Assembly (NCBI GenBank): GCA_016936015.1
Contig: JAFGPV010000078.1
Span: forward strand, 1 to 64,000
DNA from: Pirellulales bacterium
Lineage (GTDB): Bacteria; Planctomycetota; Planctomycetia; Pirellulales; Thermoguttaceae
Length of the DNA: 64,000 bases
Reading direction: 5' to 3'
Part shown: in pieces, positions 55,125 through 63,776 of the stretch
How positions within the stretch are numbered: position 1 is the stretch's first letter
Layout: each line of letters opens with the position of its first letter
The notes under the pieces: generated by a model
What the model was told of the DNA's origin: nothing
The model's database searches: none
The model's input: the letters and a program-made list of their open reading frames with translations, nothing else
Translations under genes and position numbers: made by a program

Positions 55125-56957
55125 TTAGTCCGGAGCAAACCGGGCCAAATACTCGTCAATCGAGTGTTCCTGAGCGCGGGGCTGCTCGTCCTTGGTCAAG
55201 ACAAAACGTTCCAGCACTAGCACATCCATGTTAGTGGCCATGAAGCATTGATAGGCCTCTGCGGGACTACAAACAATCGGCTCCCCACGCACGTTGAAAC
55301 TGGTGTTAATCATCACCGGACAGCCGGTCATCGCCTCAAACGCCTTAAGGAGACGATAAAGCTTGCCATGCCGCTGAGGATCCACTGTCTGAATGCGGGC
55401 CGAGGAATCGACGTGCGTAACGGCCGGGATCGTGCTGCGAACCATTCGCAGTTTTTCCAGGCCGACAAGCGGCTCGGTAGCCGGTGCAATCCGCTGCCGG
55501 TCGGCCACCGGCGCCACGAGGAGCATGTAGGGGCTTTCCACGCCGGGCGCCAGGTCAAAGAAATCGCCGGCACGACCTTGGAGTACGATCGGTGCAAACG
55601 GGCGAAACGACTCGCGGAACTTGATCTTGCGGTTCATCAGGGACTGCATTTCGGGTCGGCGGGCGTCGCCGAGGATGCTCCGGCCGCCAAGTGCGCGGGG
55701 GCCGAATTCCATCCGCCCTTGGACCCAACCCACGACCTTTCCTGCGGCGATCAACTCGGCTATGTGACGGCACAAATCCTCCTCGCTTTCGATAAAACGA
55801 TAGGGAGCGCCAAGCCCGTCGAGCAGATTTCGGATCTCCTCCTCGGTGAATCGGGGACCCAACAGCGATCCCTGCTGCGAATCGGTCGGGCAGGGAGTGC
55901 GCGGATTGTCCAGGAGTTGGTGCCAGATGAACAGCGCCGTGCCCAGGGCACCGCCGGCGTCCCCGGCGGCCGGTTGGATCCAGATTTTCTGGAAAGGGCC
56001 TTCTCGCAAAATCCGCCCGTTGCCCACGCAGTTCAGCGCCACGCCGCCGGCCAGGCAGAGGTTCTTCATCCCCGTCCGGGCGTGCACGTGCCGGGCGGCA
56101 CGAAGCATGATTTCTTCGGTCACCTGTTGGATCGAGGCGGCCAGATCCATTTCCCGCTGGGTTAACGGCGCGTCGGGACGCCGCGGCGGCCCCCCAAACA
56201 GCCGGGCAAACTTCCGCGAAGTCATCACCAGCCCCTGGCAATAGCGGAAGTACGAGAGGTCCATCCGAAACGAGCCGTCTTCCTTCAGGTCGATCAGCTT
56301 CCGGCGGATTGCTTCGGCATAGATCGGCTCGCCGTACGGCGCCAGACCCATCAGTTTGTATTCCCCCGAGTTGACGCGGAAGCCGCAAAAGTAAGTAAAG
56401 GCCGAATAGAGCAGTCCCAGCGAGTGCGGAAAACGGAGTTCGGCCGTAAGCGCGATCCGGTTGCCGCGGCCGTAACCGAGGCTGGCGGTGGCCCACTCGC
56501 CCACGCCGTCGAGCGTGAGGATGGCCGCTTCCTCGAACGGCGAGGGAAAGAAAGCGCTGGCGGCGTGCGATTGATGGTGCTCGGTGAAGATGCACCGCCG
56601 CCGGTACCGGCCGTCAAGCCCCTTGCGGATCTCGCGGGGCAGGTGCAGTTTCTGGGAGAGCCAAAGCGGCATCGCGCGCGTGAACGAGCGGAAACCCGCC
56701 GGCGCAAAGGCCAGGTAGGTTTCCAACAGCCGCTCGTACTTCAGCAGCGGTTTGTCGTAAAAACCCACGTAATCGAGTTGCTCCGCTTCCAGGCCGGCCT
56801 CCCGGAGACAATACCGAATCGCCTGCACGGGGAACCGGTCGTCGTGCTTGATCCGCGTGAAGCGTTCTTCCTGGGCGGCGGCGACAATCCGGCCGTCAAC
56901 CACCAGTGCGGCGGCCGAATCGTGGTAAAACGCGGAAATGCCCAGAATCGTCGTCAT
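55125..56957 (-). CDS. NodU/CmcH family carbamoyltransferase
   Basis: A 610-residue carbamoyltransferase that moves a carbamoyl group from carbamoyl phosphate (via carbamoyl-AMP) to a hydroxyl or amino group of a sugar or natural product. Family motifs: AFYHDSAAALVVDGRIVAAA, EERFTRIKHDDRFP, TEHHQSHAASAFFPSPFEEA and LTLDGVGEWATAS in the N-terminal part; GRMEFGPRALGGRSILGDAR and TCPVMINTSFNVRGEPIVCS-like CPVMINTSFNVRGEP in the C-terminal part. It is the middle gene of a five-gene minus-strand operon. The acceptor is unknown. Confidence 0.92.
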   Translation of the reverse strand: MTTILGISAFYHDSAAALVVDGRIVAAAQEERFTRIKHDDRFPVQAIRYCLREAGLEAEQLDYVGFYDKPLLKYERLLETYLAFAPAGFRSFTRAMPLWLSQKLHLPREIRKGLDGRYRRRCIFTEHHQSHAASAFFPSPFEEAAILTLDGVGEWATASLGYGRGNRIALTAELRFPHSLGLLYSAFTYFCGFRVNSGEYKLMGLAPYGEPIYAEAIRRKLIDLKEDGSFRMDLSYFRYCQGLVMTSRKFARLFGGPPRRPDAPLTQREMDLAASIQQVTEEIMLRAARHVHARTGMKNLCLAGGVALNCVGNGRILREGPFQKIWIQPAAGDAGGALGTALFIWHQLLDNPRTPCPTDSQQGSLLGPRFTEEEIRNLLDGLGAPYRFIESEEDLCRHIAELIAAGKVVGWVQGRMEFGPRALGGRSILGDARRPEMQSLMNRKIKFRESFRPFAPIVLQGRAGDFFDLAPGVESPYMLLVAPVADRQRIAPATEPLVGLEKLRMVRSTIPAVTHVDSSARIQTVDPQRHGKLYRLLKAFEAMTGCPVMINTSFNVRGEPIVCSPAEAYQCFMATNMDVLVLERFVLTKDEQPRAQEHSIDEYLARFAPD

Positions 56958-57006
56958 CAGGTCACTCTCCGCCGTGCGGAGTTGTTGCTCTTTCCCGCCT
57001 CCGCCT

Positions 57007-60000
57007 TCATCGGGCAGGCGGCAGTACGGAGAGGTTGGGGATCAATGCCGGAGCGACTTCCGGGACGTTTTCCCGGGTCCAAAGCGCCACCCAGTCGTTC
57101 CAGGGATACATGAATTCTCGGAAAAAAATCCGGTCGCGCGGCAGCGGCGGGAACTTCATCGTCAGGTGCTGCGGGGGGAATTGCGGTTCCCAGACCGGCT
57201 CATCGGTGATCGCGTAAAACACGTCGTTCTCGAAGGTCGCGTCCGTCCACAGGCGCAGTCCGTGGGCATCGAAGTCCAACGGCGGCGGCGGAGCGGGGAA
57301 ATTGGCGACAATCTGCTGGCGGATCAGATCGACGCCCAGCGTTTTGTAAAAACCCGAAAGCGCCCGGCTGAACAGATCGGTCTGGGATTTGGGCAGTCGG
57401 TCCGCCCAACCCGAGGCGATCACGTCGGCCACGATCCACCCCATTCGAACCTCGATGACGAGAATCAGCGGATCGTCTGGCATGCTCGGATGGGCCAGCG
57501 TGAAGCGGACCCGCTGAGTGGCGAAGTGAATCGCATCGAGAAAAAAAGCGGGAGGAGGCATGAAAGTAGAAGCGGCATCTTGCCGCTTCGGTTCGGCAGT
57601 GAAGCGGCAAGACGCCGCTTCCATTTTCTTTTCGTCCTCACTCCGCCCCTCTCCGGGCGCCATACCGCGGTCGGGAAGAAGGAAATCGCCGGCCCTGAGC
57701 AGCGCAATGAACTCGCGATCGAGAAACCGGCAGAGCGACTGCTCGACGTGTTGCAGTTTGCGGAAGTTCTTGCGTACCGCCCGCCAGTTGCCGGTCTTTC
57801 GGGCTTTTCGTTCGGCGCGGCGCAGCTTGGCGAACAGCTTGGGGATCGTGCCCGAGTGAAATCCCGGGCGGAGCAGCCGGGCCAGCGTCTCGCCGTGCGC
57901 GCCGATCGCCGCCGCTTGCAGGCCGGCGGGCCGGTTCGCCGCGTACAACCGCCAATTCTCTTTCAACTCCCACACCAAGAACCCGAAGATGCCGGGAATA
58001 CTGATGATGATCAGCGTGGCGAAAAACCAGGCCTCGCCGCGCTCCATCCGAAAATGGGTTTTGAAAACCTCATAGAGCGCAGGGGTCAGCGGGAGCAACA
58101 GTTTGTGCGAGACCGTCACCACGGGAAAATGCTTGATCGGATTGATTTGCGGTTCGATCAACAGATTCACGCAGAACCGCACGAGGTACGCCACGTAGAA
58201 CCACAGGACGCCCAACACGCCTTTTACCGCCAGCAGCCGCGCCTCCTCGCCGCGGCGGAAGCGGAGCCATTCGTCGACGGCGTACATCAGCCGCTCCACG
58301 GTTTCCAGCAACGTCTTGAAAAAATCGACCACTAGCCAGAACAGGCCGACGATCAACCGCAGGCCGTAGCGCTGCCAGGTCTGCACGACGGCGTCGGAGA
58401 CGATTTCCTCCAGCGTGCGGCCGAATCGAGAGTTGAGGATCAGGTTCGCCGAACAGAATAGCAGAACCGCCGTAGTCGTTGTCGCCTGCCAGCCAATTCC
58501 CTCCGGCGGAAAAAGAATCCAAACGGCAAGCGTCCACAGGGCCGGCTTGATGAGGAAGCGGAAGAGGAGGCGGAACGCCCGGTTGTGCAGGATGATTTGT
58601 ACCACGTGAGACTGGATGGCATGCCAAAACGGTTGAAACAGCCATTGGTTCAGGAAATGGAAAAAGTCTTTCAACGACCGGGCGACCAGCCGGCGGAAAG
58701 GGTGGAAATTCACCAGCCCACAAAGAAAAATCCCGAAAATCACGATCGGATAGGGACTCTCGAAGGCGTGAACGTCCTTGAAGAAGAAAGCCAAGAGATG
58801 ATCCAACCCTTTCTGGATGAGATACGCGCCGCCGAAGGGGACGGCGACCAGTAAGGTCAACAGCCGGCCGAAGGGGGTGCCGAACGCCAAGGCGGACAGA
58901 CGCTGCATCCAGCGGAGATAGAATTCCGCCGGCCGGTAAACGCCCTCCAGAACCATGCCCAACCGCCGATCAGCCTTCAGCAGCGGATCGCCGTAGATCA
59001 ATTCGCCGGCGCCCCGGCAGTCGGGCAGTTTGAGATGGTTTCGCGACAGGGCGTCGCGGAGGTCGCCGAAGGTCAGGAATCCCCGGTCGGCAGCCCGGTC
59101 CAGCAGTTCCTCGACGAGTTTGTCCTGGGCGATGCTTTCCGGCAGATTTTCCGGCCGCAGGCCGACGGCATTGAGCGCCCGTTCCATCATCGGCCGGAAC
59201 CGCTCGCGGAGCCGGCTTTCCACCTGCCGGCCCGCCTCGTGGAGCAGGTCGCCCAGGAGTTTGCGGCGGGCGTCGGTCAACCGGACGAGCGCCAACCGGC
59301 GCTCGGCGCGGCGGAGATGCTGCGCCAAGAGCAATTCCCGCTGGGCGGACAACACCCGCCGGATCGGCCGGCGCCCGAGCGTCCGCAGCCACCCCAGGAG
59401 ATCCACCGTATAGATTTCCCGCTCGTGATCCAGGCACACTTTTTGGAGATCATAAAGAATCCGTGCCTCCGGCGTCCAATAGCCGTCGGCGGTGTGATAA
59501 GCCAGGACTTGCAGCGACTCTTGCCAGGCCGACGACGCGGACTGGGGGAAATCCAGAGCCGACTGAAGCCGCACGGTAAGTTGATGAACGTCGTCTTTCA
59601 GCGCGTGGCGGATTTTTCCCGCCAGCGCCGACGGCGCGTAACGCAGGGCCTTGGCCCGGGAACAGATCGCGCCGACCAGGTTGCCGCGTTTTGCCGGCTC
59701 CTGGGCGCTGCGCATCCAGCGGCGGAATCGTTTCTCCGAAGGCGCCGCCGCCGGGATGGGCGCCACGGCGGCCGTCGGCTCCTCGGCGTCCCCGGCCCAG
59801 GCGTCCAGCGGCGCCGACAGCGCCCGGTCCACGGGATCCGGCGCCCCCGGTAGCCGCGTCGCCTCGAACAGCCCGGCGGCGTCGACGTCCTGCTCCAGCA
59901 CCGCCGCAGCCGCCGCGGCGTCCACTGCCGGAAAGTAGACGGGCAGGGCGTGCCAGGCGAAGTATTTCAACTCGAAAAACAGCGCGGCAAATTCCTCATA

Positions 60001-60480
60001 GGTTGTCGCCTCATCCCGGGGCGGTAAAAGAAAGTTTTCCTGCTGCAGGACGGCCCGGGCCTCCTCGAAGGCCCCCGCGCCGATCTGATGCACCCGTTTG
60101 CGGACCACGGTCTCGGAAAGAAATCCCAAGGCAAAGCACTGCCCAATGGCCCCATGCACCCGGGCGTGAAACAGCAGCCGCCAATAGAACTGCAGCACCG
60201 CGTCGCGGGGAATTTCCTCCAGCCTTTGCGGATCCGGCTGCGTCAGCAAGATCACTTTTTCGGGCAATTCCTCCTCCGCCGGCCAGCCGCATTCTTCCGG
60301 GTCGACGATCTCCAACAGGGCTTCGCGGGAGATGAGATAGCTCTTCCGGTGCGGAACGCGATAGAGGAAGCCCGGCAGCCCCCGATCCTGCTTGATCACC
60401 CGACGGAGAATCCGCGGCACGACCAGCCGCACGGCCGGATCGAGGTCCCGCAGAATCCGTTCCAGTTCTTCCCGCGTCAT
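57007..60480 (-). CDS. Large membrane protein of unknown function (1157 aa)
   Basis: A 1157-residue protein that I do not recognise. The N-terminal ~500 residues are soluble-looking and helical, with an Ala-rich linker (about 190-260). About six or seven hydrophobic segments lie at 530-840 (RLLTLLVAVPFGGAYLIQ, PIVIFGIFLCGLVNF, ALWTLAVWILF, LIVGLFWLVVDFF, GVLGVLWFYVAYL, FFATLIIISIPGIFGFLVW). A soluble C-terminal part follows (IEVRMGWIVADVIASGWADR). At about 948-972 it carries an in-frame GCGGCA repeat giving KMEAASCRF and KRQDAASTF. ATG 60480 lies eight bases after the kinase-like gene; the frame extends to 60678 as a shadow. It is in an operon with the carbamoyltransferase. Confidence 0.8.
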   Translation of the reverse strand: MTREELERILRDLDPAVRLVVPRILRRVIKQDRGLPGFLYRVPHRKSYLISREALLEIVDPEECGWPAEEELPEKVILLTQPDPQRLEEIPRDAVLQFYWRLLFHARVHGAIGQCFALGFLSETVVRKRVHQIGAGAFEEARAVLQQENFLLPPRDEATTYEEFAALFFELKYFAWHALPVYFPAVDAAAAAAVLEQDVDAAGLFEATRLPGAPDPVDRALSAPLDAWAGDAEEPTAAVAPIPAAAPSEKRFRRWMRSAQEPAKRGNLVGAICSRAKALRYAPSALAGKIRHALKDDVHQLTVRLQSALDFPQSASSAWQESLQVLAYHTADGYWTPEARILYDLQKVCLDHEREIYTVDLLGWLRTLGRRPIRRVLSAQRELLLAQHLRRAERRLALVRLTDARRKLLGDLLHEAGRQVESRLRERFRPMMERALNAVGLRPENLPESIAQDKLVEELLDRAADRGFLTFGDLRDALSRNHLKLPDCRGAGELIYGDPLLKADRRLGMVLEGVYRPAEFYLRWMQRLSALAFGTPFGRLLTLLVAVPFGGAYLIQKGLDHLLAFFFKDVHAFESPYPIVIFGIFLCGLVNFHPFRRLVARSLKDFFHFLNQWLFQPFWHAIQSHVVQIILHNRAFRLLFRFLIKPALWTLAVWILFPPEGIGWQATTTTAVLLFCSANLILNSRFGRTLEEIVSDAVVQTWQRYGLRLIVGLFWLVVDFFKTLLETVERLMYAVDEWLRFRRGEEARLLAVKGVLGVLWFYVAYLVRFCVNLLIEPQINPIKHFPVVTVSHKLLLPLTPALYEVFKTHFRMERGEAWFFATLIIISIPGIFGFLVWELKENWRLYAANRPAGLQAAAIGAHGETLARLLRPGFHSGTIPKLFAKLRRAERKARKTGNWRAVRKNFRKLQHVEQSLCRFLDREFIALLRAGDFLLPDRGMAPGEGRSEDEKKMEAASCRFTAEPKRQDAASTFMPPPAFFLDAIHFATQRVRFTLAHPSMPDDPLILVIEVRMGWIVADVIASGWADRLPKSQTDLFSRALSGFYKTLGVDLIRQQIVANFPAPPPPLDFDAHGLRLWTDATFENDVFYAITDEPVWEPQFPPQHLTMKFPPLPRDRIFFREFMYPWNDWVALWTRENVPEVAPALIPNLSVLPPAR
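57570..57620. repeat. GCGGCA/TGCCGC hairpin pair inside a coding sequence
   Basis: AAGCGGCATCTTGCCGCTT (57570-57588) and AAGCGGCAAGACGCCGCTT (57602-57620) are copies of the intergenic family. They are read in frame by the 1157-residue membrane protein gene, adding about 17-25 residues without breaking it. Confidence 0.85.
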
Positions 60481-60488
60481 GCGGCAGA

Positions 60489-61229
60489 TTATACCACCGC
60501 CGCGGGTTCCAGAAAATGGACGCCTTGCATGGCGGAGAAGAGGGTCTCGACGGCCCCCTCGATCCCCAGCCGCTGACTGTTCAACACCAGGTCGTACAGG
60601 TGCGGATCGGCGACGTCGCGGTGGAAGAACCGCTGGACGAAATCGCGGCGGCCGCGGTCGATCTCCCGCAGGACGCACCGGGCCTCCGTTTCCTTGAGGG
60701 CCTTAAGCTCCATCAGCCGCCGCACACGGGCTGCCTCGGAGGCCACAATCCGCACGGCAAAGACCTTCTCCCGCGGTAAAATGAATTGCGCTCCGCGGCC
60801 CACGACGACGACGTTCCGCCTTTTGACCGATGCCAGCAGGACGCGCGCCAGTTGCGCGACAAAGGTGTTGTGCGGGACGATTTTTTTGTCCATCCACGTC
60901 CCCAGCACGTCGAAAAGCCAACTGCCGGGCGTTTCGTCGACCAGGTCGAGCATCATCCGGCAGCACGGGCATTGTTCGGCGATGCGGTCGAGGAGATTTT
61001 TATCCAGCACCTCCCAACCCAATCGTTCCCCCGCCAGCGCGGCAATCGCGCCGCCGCCGGCCCCCGCCTCCCGGGCGATCGTCAGATAACGTTCTTGCCT
61101 TGGCGCCAAACGATGAGCGTCCTCCACCCGGATCAAACGGTCCCTGATTTCCGCGGCCATGGCGTGCGCATGCATCTGCCGCTCCGCCGCCGCCAGAATC
61201 TTCGGCTCCTCGCGGATCTGTTCTTTCAT
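60489..61229 (-). CDS. Cytidylate kinase-like protein
   Basis: A 246-residue protein of the cytidylate kinase-like family (PF13189 type). It has a P-loop-like segment at YLTIAREAGAGGGAIAALAG, then a kinase-like helical region (WEVLDKNLLDRIAEQCPCC), a second strand VVVVGRGAQFIL and a C-terminal REIDRGRRDFVQRFF. The N-terminal helix (MKEQIREEPKILAAAERQMH) is not part of the kinase core. The substrate is not known; true CMP kinases have a different loop. The start has AAGGAGG seven to ten bases upstream, the strongest ribosome-binding site here, and it is the first gene of the five-gene operon. Confidence 0.8.
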   Translation of the reverse strand: MKEQIREEPKILAAAERQMHAHAMAAEIRDRLIRVEDAHRLAPRQERYLTIAREAGAGGGAIAALAGERLGWEVLDKNLLDRIAEQCPCCRMMLDLVDETPGSWLFDVLGTWMDKKIVPHNTFVAQLARVLLASVKRRNVVVVGRGAQFILPREKVFAVRIVASEAARVRRLMELKALKETEARCVLREIDRGRRDFVQRFFHRDVADPHLYDLVLNSQRLGIEGAVETLFSAMQGVHFLEPAAVV

Positions 61230-61619
61230 ACGCCGCCCTCCTTGATGAAAAGATGAAAAGGCCCCTCCCCTTTTCTATTATATTCCAATGGATGTGGACA
61301 TAATAGGAGAAATATTCTCAAAATCCGGCACTAACCCGTTTGTCGGGTATCCGGCCAAGGCCCCCGAAATGTTTGACGGCCGCCGGTACGGCGGCTCCCG
61401 AATTCCGTGAAACGCCGCCGCCGGAGTGCCGGTTTTCAACCGGCCTGATTTTGCCCTTTTTTTGGTGAATCAAACATCGGTTGACGACTTCTGACTACGC
61501 CACGAATTTGCTTTTCAAGCGTCACGGCAGAGGATAACGTCAAACGCTCTTCGTTCCAAGAATGGCGTCCTGTTGCGGGACAGGCTGTAGACGAAACGGC
61601 TGAAACACCTCATCCGGTC
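61230..61619. other. Upstream region of the five-gene operon
   Basis: About 390 bases between a minus-strand operon start and the stop of yceH. It should hold the operon's promoter. An AT-rich tract (TTCTATTATATTCC) lies near 61274-61287, about 50 bases before the kinase-like start. No open frame with features is seen. Confidence 0.5.
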
Positions 61620-62381
61620 TTACGCCCCCAACGCCTCTTTCAGCCGCCGGACTTCTTCGGCGGTTTGGTCGTGCATTGCCTTAAGCAGCTCCATATCGGT
61701 GCGGAGTTGGGCGGCCTCCGCACGGAGCAGTTCCAGATCGCGGCGCACGGATTCGGAGGAACTGGATGTTGGCGGTATGTCGTAAGAGGACGACGCGCTT
61801 CCGGGAGCGGCCGCGGCCGGAGCGGCGCCGGAGTATTTCACCCGGAGGACTTCCATCTCCCGGGGTTTATAGAGATTGTGCGTGACCACGTGCCCCCGGC
61901 CCTCGGGCGTCAGCGAAACGACCAATTCCTTGGCCATCAGCCCGTTCAGCACGTTCCGTAGCGCGGGCAGATCGGGGATCGGGTCCATTCGGGAGGCCCG
62001 AGTACGCAGTTCGCCCTCGGTCTGATCGCCGCGCAACAGCAGTTCCGTCATTACCGAAAGCTCGACCTTCTCCACGCCCAGCCAATCGTAGAGATAGTGC
62101 CGATACCTCGCCACCCGGCCGAAGCCCTCGACGATCCCCACGGCGCCGAGTTCCCGGAGCCTGTCGAGCGATTCCTCGACGTCGGCCGGCTCGAGCTGCA
62201 TGACCGGATCGCGGTTGCTTTTTTGATTGCAGCCCGTGCAGACGGCGTTTAGCGACATGGGGTAGGCGTCGGGAGTGGTCTTCGCTTTTTCGGCCAGAAC
62301 CCCGGCTACGCGGCGGTCGATCGCACTGAGGGGCTGCCAACGGCGGGGGAGAGACTGCGGGGAAGTGGGGGTTTCGGACAT
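61620..62381 (-). CDS. YceH family protein (UPF0502/DUF480)
   Basis: A 253-residue protein of the YceH/DUF480 family. The family core lies at about 15-175: IDRRVAGVLAEKAKTTPDAY, MSLNAVCTGCNQKSNRDPV, then VMTELLLRGDQTEGELRTRA. The two winged-helix-like units suggest nucleic acid or protein binding. A coiled coil (about 205-250, LELLRAEAAQLRTDMELLKA) follows an Ala/Ser linker and is longer than in many members. No operon partner. The function of the family is unclear. Confidence 0.88.
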   Translation of the reverse strand: MSETPTSPQSLPRRWQPLSAIDRRVAGVLAEKAKTTPDAYPMSLNAVCTGCNQKSNRDPVMQLEPADVEESLDRLRELGAVGIVEGFGRVARYRHYLYDWLGVEKVELSVMTELLLRGDQTEGELRTRASRMDPIPDLPALRNVLNGLMAKELVVSLTPEGRGHVVTHNLYKPREMEVLRVKYSGAAPAAAAPGSASSSYDIPPTSSSSESVRRDLELLRAEAAQLRTDMELLKAMHDQTAEEVRRLKEALGA

Positions 62382-62619
62382 AATTCGGTTGTGATTGCTC
62401 GGGGCAGTAAGTTTCTATGGCTGCATGAGTTAAGAAGATTAGCAGAAATCAGTTCATTCAACAATCCACCACATCGGATTTCACACCAAGATTTTCACCA
62501 GATCCCCCCCCTGCTGTAAGACATGGGATTTCCTCTTGACGCCCGTAGAGCGAATTCCGATAATCCGCGGCCTTTTTTCCGTTTCCACCGCGATGATTTC
62601 TACCTCGATAGGTGCTTTC

Positions 62620-63249
62620 ATGGTCGCCCGACGGTTCGCTTTACTTGGTATTCTACTCCTGCTTGCCGGATGCCGGTCGCCGTATCATTCCGACCAGGGC
62701 GCCTTGCTGGGCGGCCTGTTGGGCGCGGGGACGGGAGCGATCGTCGGCAACGCCGTGGGGAGCACCGGGGCAGGAGCAGCCATCGGGGCTGGCGTCGGTG
62801 CCTTAAGCGGCGCCGCCGTGGGTAGCGGGATGGACGAGATCGAGGCCCGGAATCGGGCACAGATCGAGCAGCAGTTGGGCCGGCAGGTCGCCGCCGGATC
62901 GGTCACGGTGGCCGACGTGGTAAGCATGACCCAGGCCGGCGTCGATCCGGAATTGATCGCCAACCACGTCCGCCACAACGGGCCGGCCGCCCCGTTGCAA
63001 ACCAGCGACCTGATCTATTTGCAGCAGCAAGGCGTCAGCAAGAAGGTGATTGCCGCGATGCAGGAGCCGCCCCGGGTCGTCCAACCCGCCGCCTATACCG
63101 CCGCGGCGCCGCCCCGGACGGTCATCGTCGAGGATCCGTACTATTACGACTATCCGCCGCCCTACTACTGGGGCCCGCCTCGCTATCGTTATCGCTGCTA
63201 CCCTCGCTACCGGCCGGGCGTGAGCTGGGGCGTCACGGTGGGCAATTAG
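62620..63249 (+). CDS. Glycine-zipper lipoprotein with tyrosine/proline-rich tail
   Basis: A 209-residue lipoprotein (lipobox LLLLAGC). A glycine-zipper region follows (about 28-75: ALLGGLLGAGTGAIVGNAVG and GAAIGAGVGALSGAAVG), the sort that inserts in the outer membrane. A helical part (about 100-160) and a Tyr/Pro-rich tail (DPYYYDYPPPYYWGPPRYRY) come next. ATG 62620 is the start with a basic signal peptide (VARRFALLGILLLLAGC); the frame opens at 62536. The function is unknown; envelope stability is plausible. Confidence 0.78.
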   Translation: MVARRFALLGILLLLAGCRSPYHSDQGALLGGLLGAGTGAIVGNAVGSTGAGAAIGAGVGALSGAAVGSGMDEIEARNRAQIEQQLGRQVAAGSVTVADVVSMTQAGVDPELIANHVRHNGPAAPLQTSDLIYLQQQGVSKKVIAAMQEPPRVVQPAAYTAAAPPRTVIVEDPYYYDYPPPYYWGPPRYRYRCYPRYRPGVSWGVTVGN

Positions 63250-63373
63250 AGGCGGCTCCTGCCGCCAATGAATTTGTAGGAGGCGGCTCCTGCCGCCAAT
63301 GAATTTGTAGGAGGCGGCTCCTGCCGCCGATTGTCTGAGAGAGAAATCATCGGCGGCGAGAGCCGCCTCCTAC
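63249..63373. repeat. Tandem GAGGCGGCTCCTGCCGCC repeats plus inverted copy
   Basis: A 31-bp unit starts at 63249 and 63280, and a partial third copy begins at 63311. An inverted piece (CGGCGGCGAGAGCCGCCTCC) lies at 63350-63369. It can fold into a strong hairpin between the convergent genes. There are no spacers, so it is not a CRISPR array. Confidence 0.8.
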
Positions 63374-63392
63374 ATTCGCTCTCGTTATCTTC

Positions 63393-63776
63393 TCACTCCA
63401 CGTACTCTGTACGAGCGGAACGCTGGCGACGGTAGTGCCGGCGGAAGAGGGTGCGGCGCTCGACGCCGTCTTCCGCCGTCCAATGGCCGCCCAACACGCG
63501 ATAAAAGCAGAGGATCAGAAAAGCCCCGCCCGTGGAAACGAGAAATCCGATCGGACTGAGCGGCGAGACGCGCAGTCCGTCGTAGAAGAACGTCAACGTG
63601 CCGCAGCCGATCACCGTCCCGCCGATGCCCATCGCCAACGTCGCCACCGCGCCGCCGGGGTCCCGGCCCGGCATGATCGCCTTGGCTAACAGCCCCACCA
63701 GCGTGCCGAAGCCCACCCAGATCAGCACGGTGTTGGCCCATTGCTGGACCGGCTCGGACAAAACAAGGTTTTCCAT
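63393..63776 (-). CDS. GlsB/YeaQ/YmgE family membrane protein
   Basis: A 127-residue membrane protein of the GlsB/YeaQ/YmgE (transglycosylase-associated) family. Three helices are visible: NTVLIWVGFGTLVGLLAKAI, TLAMGIGGTVIGCGTLTFFY and GFLVSTGGAFLILCFYRVLG. The family motif PGRDPGGAVATLAMGIGG is present. A basic tail (RRTLFRRHYRRQRS) is longer than in the E. coli proteins. Stress-related membrane role is suggested by the family name, not shown here. GAGAGGG lies about ten bases before the start. Confidence 0.82.
   Translation of the reverse strand: MENLVLSEPVQQWANTVLIWVGFGTLVGLLAKAIMPGRDPGGAVATLAMGIGGTVIGCGTLTFFYDGLRVSPLSPIGFLVSTGGAFLILCFYRVLGGHWTAEDGVERRTLFRRHYRRQRSARTEYVE

Noticed and set aside
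63249-63373. Direct repeats resembling a CRISPR array
   Set aside because: Units are back to back without unique spacers and no cas gene is nearby.
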